NCBI GenBank assembly: GCA_900551055.1
Contig: URUK01000004.1
Coordinates: forward strand, 62,001-126,000
Direction: 5' to 3'
Source of the DNA: an uncultured Prevotella sp.
GTDB lineage: Bacteria; Bacteroidota; Bacteroidia; Bacteroidales; Bacteroidaceae
Length of the DNA stretch: 64,000 nucleotides
Every line of letters starts with the position of its first letter. Positions within the stretch are counted from its first letter, which is position 1. This document shows positions 60,515 through 64,000 of this stretch, piece by piece. The notes beneath the pieces were generated by a model. That model was not told the origin of the DNA, made no database searches, and saw nothing but the letters and a program-made list of their open reading frames with translations. Both the position numbers and the translations under genes were made by a program.

Positions 60515-61723
60515 ATGAAATCATTAAAAGAGCTTTATAAAATAGGTAAAGGCCCGTCAAGCAGCCATACAATGGGACCGCAGAAGGCGGCGAAGATGTT
60601 TCTTGAGCGCAACGGTTCGGCGGCGGCCTTCGAAGTGACGCTGTACGGCAGCCTGGCGGCTACCGGCAAAGGCCACATGACCGACGTTGCCATCAACGAA
60701 GTGCTTGCCCCCACGGCACCTGTGACAATCAGCTGGCAGCCCGGTGTATTCCTGCCGTTCCATCCCAACGGGATGAAGTTCGCCGCAACTGACGGCAACC
60801 ACAACGTAACCGACGAGTGGACGGTATACAGCATCGGCGGAGGCGCGTTGTCGGAAGGCCGCGGCAACGGCGACATATTCGACACCGAAGAAGTGTACAA
60901 CATGAACTCGCTGACCGAAATAATGCAGTGGTGCGAAGAAACGGGGCGGAGCTACTGGGAATATGTGGACATGTGCGAAGACGCATCGATATGGGACTAC
61001 CTCATGGAGGTATGGCATACGATGCAGGACGCCGTCGAGCGCGGCATAAGCCACGAGGGACGGCTGCCCGGGCCGCTCAACCTTGCACGCAAAGCGCCTA
61101 CGTATTACGTCAAGGCTTCAGGCTACAAGCAGTCGTTGCAGACACGCGGCCTTGTATATGCCTACGCCCTTGCCGTCAGCGAAGAGAACGCATCGGGCGG
61201 AACAATCGTAACCGCACCGACATGCGGAGCGTGCGGCGTATTGCCCGCGGTGCTCTACCACCTGTCACGCGGACACCAGTTCAACGACTCACGCATACTG
61301 CACGCCATAGCCACTGCCGGCCTGATAGGCAACATAGTGAAGCAGAACGCATCCATCTCGGGAGCCGACGTGGGATGCCAGGGCGAAGTGGGAGTGGCCT
61401 GCGCGATGGCTTCCGCAGCGGCGTGCCAGCTGTTCGGAGGCAGCCCTTCGCAAATAGAGTATGCCGCCGAGATGGGGCTTGAACACCATCTCGGCATGAC
61501 ATGCGACCCCGTATGCGGACTCGTACAAATACCTTGCATAGAACGCAACGCCTTCGCGGCCACGCGCGCACTCGACGCCAACCTGTACTCGGCCTTCTCG
61601 GACGGTACTCACCGCGTGCCTTTCGACAAAGTCGTAAACGTGATGAAACAGACAGGACACGACATTCCGTCGCTGTACAAGGAGACAAGCGAGGGCGGGC
61701 TGGCCAAAATCCTCGACACCTGA
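60515..61723 (+). CDS. sdaA: L-serine ammonia-lyase (4Fe-4S, single chain)
   Basis: Deaminates L-serine to pyruvate and ammonia with a 4Fe-4S cluster. From the ATG at 60515 it is 402 residues: MKSLKELYKIGKGPSSSHTMGPQKAA (beta-domain opening with GPSSSHTMGP), then the catalytic alpha domain with cluster cysteines in APTCGACGVLPAVLY, GADVGCQGEVGVACAMA and MTCDPVCGLVQIPC. The ATG at 60392 is rejected: it adds 41 non-conserved residues and lies upstream of the promoter. Confidence 0.95.
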   Translation: MKSLKELYKIGKGPSSSHTMGPQKAAKMFLERNGSAAAFEVTLYGSLAATGKGHMTDVAINEVLAPTAPVTISWQPGVFLPFHPNGMKFAATDGNHNVTDEWTVYSIGGGALSEGRGNGDIFDTEEVYNMNSLTEIMQWCEETGRSYWEYVDMCEDASIWDYLMEVWHTMQDAVERGISHEGRLPGPLNLARKAPTYYVKASGYKQSLQTRGLVYAYALAVSEENASGGTIVTAPTCGACGVLPAVLYHLSRGHQFNDSRILHAIATAGLIGNIVKQNASISGADVGCQGEVGVACAMASAAACQLFGGSPSQIEYAAEMGLEHHLGMTCDPVCGLVQIPCIERNAFAATRALDANLYSAFSDGTHRVPFDKVVNVMKQTGHDIPSLYKETSEGGLAKILDT

Positions 61724-61768
61724 CACCGCAAGACGCAGTGTAACGGGTGACGAGAAACGGCCTTGCCG

Positions 61769-64000
61769 TTACTCGTCGGCCGTAGCAGGTGTCATTACAA
61801 GCTCGAACTTGTTGCCTTTGAGTATGACATTCTTCACAAAGTCCCTTATGTCGTCACTCGTAACTGCCTCGCAGTCTTCGATATACCCGTTATAGAAGTC
61901 TGCGCCGAACTTGTGGTACAGCTTCAACACGCTTGCCCAGTAGGCATTGTCGTTCAGGCCGTCGCGGGCGTTCTTCACGATGTATTTCTTCACCTTGTCA
62001 AGCTCTCCGGCCGGCACTCCGTTTTGAGCGACCTCTTCAAGGCGCGTATTGATTATGTCCAAACATTCACGCTCGTGCCCCGGCTGTATCGGACAGTTTA
62101 CCGGCATGTTGAAATGTGGCTTGTCGCCGCCGTTTATCTCCGCCACCACGGAGCAATGCCCCCTTATGGAGTAAGCCCAGCCTTTCTCCTCGCGGATTTC
62201 ACGGCGGTAGATGTTTGACATTATGCTGCCGAGGAAATTTGCGAGTATTACATTCTTTGGAGAATATTCCACCTCGCCACTGCGGTAGACGTAGACGATG
62301 CTCTGCGGCGTTTCCATAGCCCTGCTGAACTCGGTATGCGACGGCACGCTTGCAAGATGATAGCCCACGTCTTTTGCTTCCTCTTTACGGTTGAGCGACG
62401 GCAGGGAGGCTATGTAAAGCTCTACGAGCGGCCGGAGCACGGCCTCGTCAAAGTTTCCGGTGATGTAGAATGCGAAGTCTGACGCGTCGGCGAAGCGGTC
62501 GCGGTAAATACCTATCACGTCGTCATAGCTTACGTCTGAAAGTTCGGCTGCGGTAATCTTGGCCGCGAGCGGATGATGCGAATAGACATAACGGAAAATG
62601 GAGTCAGCCATTTCATAACGCGGATTACTGTTCTGGTTTTCTATTCTTGTCCGTGCAGACGATATGAGATTGTCAAAAGCGTTGTCGTCACGGCTTATCG
62701 ATGTCATCTTGAGGTTTATCAGCTGCATGGCCGTCACCAAATCGTCAGGCGAAGCCTTTGCGCTAAGCCGCTCCTCGGTAAGCTCTATTCCTGTTGTTAC
62801 ATTGACATTCGTGCCAACAAGCAGCTTTTTAAGCTCGTCCTTGGTGTAATTTCCCCATGCGCTTTCTGATATGACCTCGTTCAACATCCTAAGCGTAGAC
62901 ACTTTTTCGGGAGAATAGTTGATTGAATATCCGCCCGGACTTGTTGCGCTTATGCGTATTTCGTTGGGCTTTACGTCGGAATGACGCAGATATACCTTTA
63001 CGCCATTGCTCAACGTCCAGACCTTCGCGCCAAACTGGTCGAGCGCCTGTTCTGCGACAATAGTACCGGCCTCCGGCGTCTCCACGAGAACCGAACCGTG
63101 CACGGCATTGTCCACGTATGGGCCGGCATCAGTGTTTCTTCCCTCGCGAAATGCAGTTATCAGCCCCTCTTCGGTCGGCAACCGTTCATCGCTTGCAGCC
63201 CTGCAAAACGCTGTAATTACAACGTTGCGGTCAGTTGAGCTGACATTGTTGCGTACATAGCGGTTTGCGTCTTCCAAGCTTACGGACCGCTCCACCCGGT
63301 TTATTATGTCCATGTAATCCTCAATCGAAGGTATCGGCTCTCCGTCAAGATAATTACGGATGTACTCTTGCGAAAACTCATAGTTTGAGCGGCGGTCGCG
63401 GTTTGCATAATAGTCGTCTATCAAGGCGCGCACTTTCTTTGCAGCACGCTCATACTCGGTTTGCGTAAATCCGTATTTTATCAGTCGTGCAATCTCCCTT
63501 GACAACACTCGCGCCGTGCCGCAAGTGCTGTCTTTCTTAGCCATAGCGCGGACGGCAAAGGCTTCCTTTGTCTTCGCTATCAAGAAACTTTCATCATGTA
63601 CCGAAGCAGAGGTGAACGGCGCATCCTTGGCGCGTGACAAATCGCCAAGACGTTCGTTGAGCATTATCTTCACGACTGATTTCACGTAATCATTGTAGAA
63701 GAACGCCTCGGTCGGCACTTCGCTTTCATCGAGCCCGTCGTGCTTGAAATATATCGTAAGCATACGTCCGCTTTGCTCGGGGTCACTCTCGACAGCGCAG
63801 ATAATCTGCTCGTTGTCAGGAACTTCATACTCCACAATCTTTCCTGCCGTCTTAGGCGTCCTGATGCCGGAGAACAATTTTTTTATCTGCTCTTCGGTAT
63901 GGTCGATGTCTATGTTGCCGACAACTACTATCGCCTGGTTTTCCGGGTTATACCATTTCCTGTAATAGTCACGAAGCTCGTCATAAGCAAAACTGTCGAT
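61769..64000 (-). CDS. M16 family zinc peptidase, C-terminal 743 residues (N-terminus beyond window)
   Basis: The frame is open to the last base, so the gene starts right of the window; a TTG at 63877 is internal (it codes L in KKLFSG). Visible: FAYDELRDYYRKWYNPENQAIVVVGNID, the standard link after the active-site domain, then three more M16-like domains (second half near LSNGVKVYLRHSDVKPNEIRISATSPGG; IREEKGWAYSIRGH with the Y-R pair that contacts substrate). The HxxEH zinc site must be in the missing part. Full members have ~930 residues. It is convergent with sdaA; a loose hairpin (61748-61778) overlaps its stop. Confidence 0.9.
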   Translation of the reverse strand: MDSFAYDELRDYYRKWYNPENQAIVVVGNIDIDHTEEQIKKLFSGIRTPKTAGKIVEYEVPDNEQIICAVESDPEQSGRMLTIYFKHDGLDESEVPTEAFFYNDYVKSVVKIMLNERLGDLSRAKDAPFTSASVHDESFLIAKTKEAFAVRAMAKKDSTCGTARVLSREIARLIKYGFTQTEYERAAKKVRALIDDYYANRDRRSNYEFSQEYIRNYLDGEPIPSIEDYMDIINRVERSVSLEDANRYVRNNVSSTDRNVVITAFCRAASDERLPTEEGLITAFREGRNTDAGPYVDNAVHGSVLVETPEAGTIVAEQALDQFGAKVWTLSNGVKVYLRHSDVKPNEIRISATSPGGYSINYSPEKVSTLRMLNEVISESAWGNYTKDELKKLLVGTNVNVTTGIELTEERLSAKASPDDLVTAMQLINLKMTSISRDDNAFDNLISSARTRIENQNSNPRYEMADSIFRYVYSHHPLAAKITAAELSDVSYDDVIGIYRDRFADASDFAFYITGNFDEAVLRPLVELYIASLPSLNRKEEAKDVGYHLASVPSHTEFSRAMETPQSIVYVYRSGEVEYSPKNVILANFLGSIMSNIYRREIREEKGWAYSIRGHCSVVAEINGGDKPHFNMPVNCPIQPGHERECLDIINTRLEEVAQNGVPAGELDKVKKYIVKNARDGLNDNAYWASVLKLYHKFGADFYNGYIEDCEAVTSDDIRDFVKNVILKGNKFELVMTPATADE

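Noticed and set aside
61748..61778. Hairpin between sdaA and the M16 peptidase as a terminator
   Set aside because: The arms have bulges, there is no T tract, and it overlaps the end of the peptidase coding region.

Overview
The window is from a chromosome of the phylum Bacteroidota, order Bacteroidales, most likely a Prevotellaceae-like gut or oral anaerobe (family placement is an inference). Supporting signs: a complete type IX secretion (T9SS) core operon porP-gldK-gldL-gldM-gldN, Bacteroidales-type families (DUF4837, FimB/Mfa2-like lipoprotein, Wzi, DUF1703-type AAA/PD-(D/E)XK protein), and promoters of the Bacteroidota form TTTG-N19/20-TAnnTTTG. Good promoter matches lie before tRNA-His, tRNA-Lys, tdk, dnaE, a DUF2795 gene, asnA, rsmI, sdaA and the beta-helix gene.

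Layout. 1-5.9 kb: the right end of an integrated phage or conjugative element, made of one giant polyvalent protein gene (cut by the window edge), a terminator and a duplicated 3' end of a tRNA-Pro that should be the attachment site. 6.1-13.9 kb: housekeeping genes on the minus strand (tRNA-His, secG, a TPR-like protein, lptE, a sigma-54 activator, a YbhN-like flippase-type membrane protein, pdxA, a DUF4837 lipoprotein, rlmN). 14-16.5 kb: a FimB/Mfa2-like lipoprotein and an Rpn-type nuclease with a 12-bp repeat tract. 17.2-31.1 kb: an exopolysaccharide/O-antigen operon on the minus strand: sugar transferase, SLBB export protein, an AAA/PD-(D/E)XK protein, Wzz, Wzx, Wzy, a decayed glycosyltransferase, GT4, acyltransferase, WbsX-type GH99-like protein and two GT2 genes. 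Its distal part (17.2-26.2 kb) is clearly richer in A+T than its surroundings.

31.5-46.3 kb: core genes on both strands (asnA-dnaX; a small lipoprotein and Wzi; a RibD-like reductase; tRNA-Lys; an AI-2E/PerM-type transporter; tdk; rsmI and a coiled-coil lipoprotein; trxA; dnaE). 46.7-51.0 kb: a two-domain right-handed beta-helix secreted protein and a PorT-type outer-membrane barrel. 51.2-57.2 kb: the T9SS operon. 57.3-58.8 kb: a DUF2795 protein, a PduO-type cobalamin adenosyltransferase and an unknown protein. 59.5-64 kb: a lipocalin-like lipoprotein, sdaA, and an M16 peptidase running off the right edge.

The most unusual material is non-coding or decayed: (i) a family of contiguous 22-bp tandem repeats with core AAAAGRYSRYCTTT in seven intergenic regions, with single copies in an eighth; (ii) a second intergenic family with strict 7-bp periodicity, usually folded as long inverted repeats at gene 3' ends; (iii) a glycosyltransferase pseudogene whose ATGA start/stop coupling to wzy is still intact; (iv) the giant polyvalent protein with two zincin-like motifs and two BECR-like regions at a tRNA-Pro attachment site.
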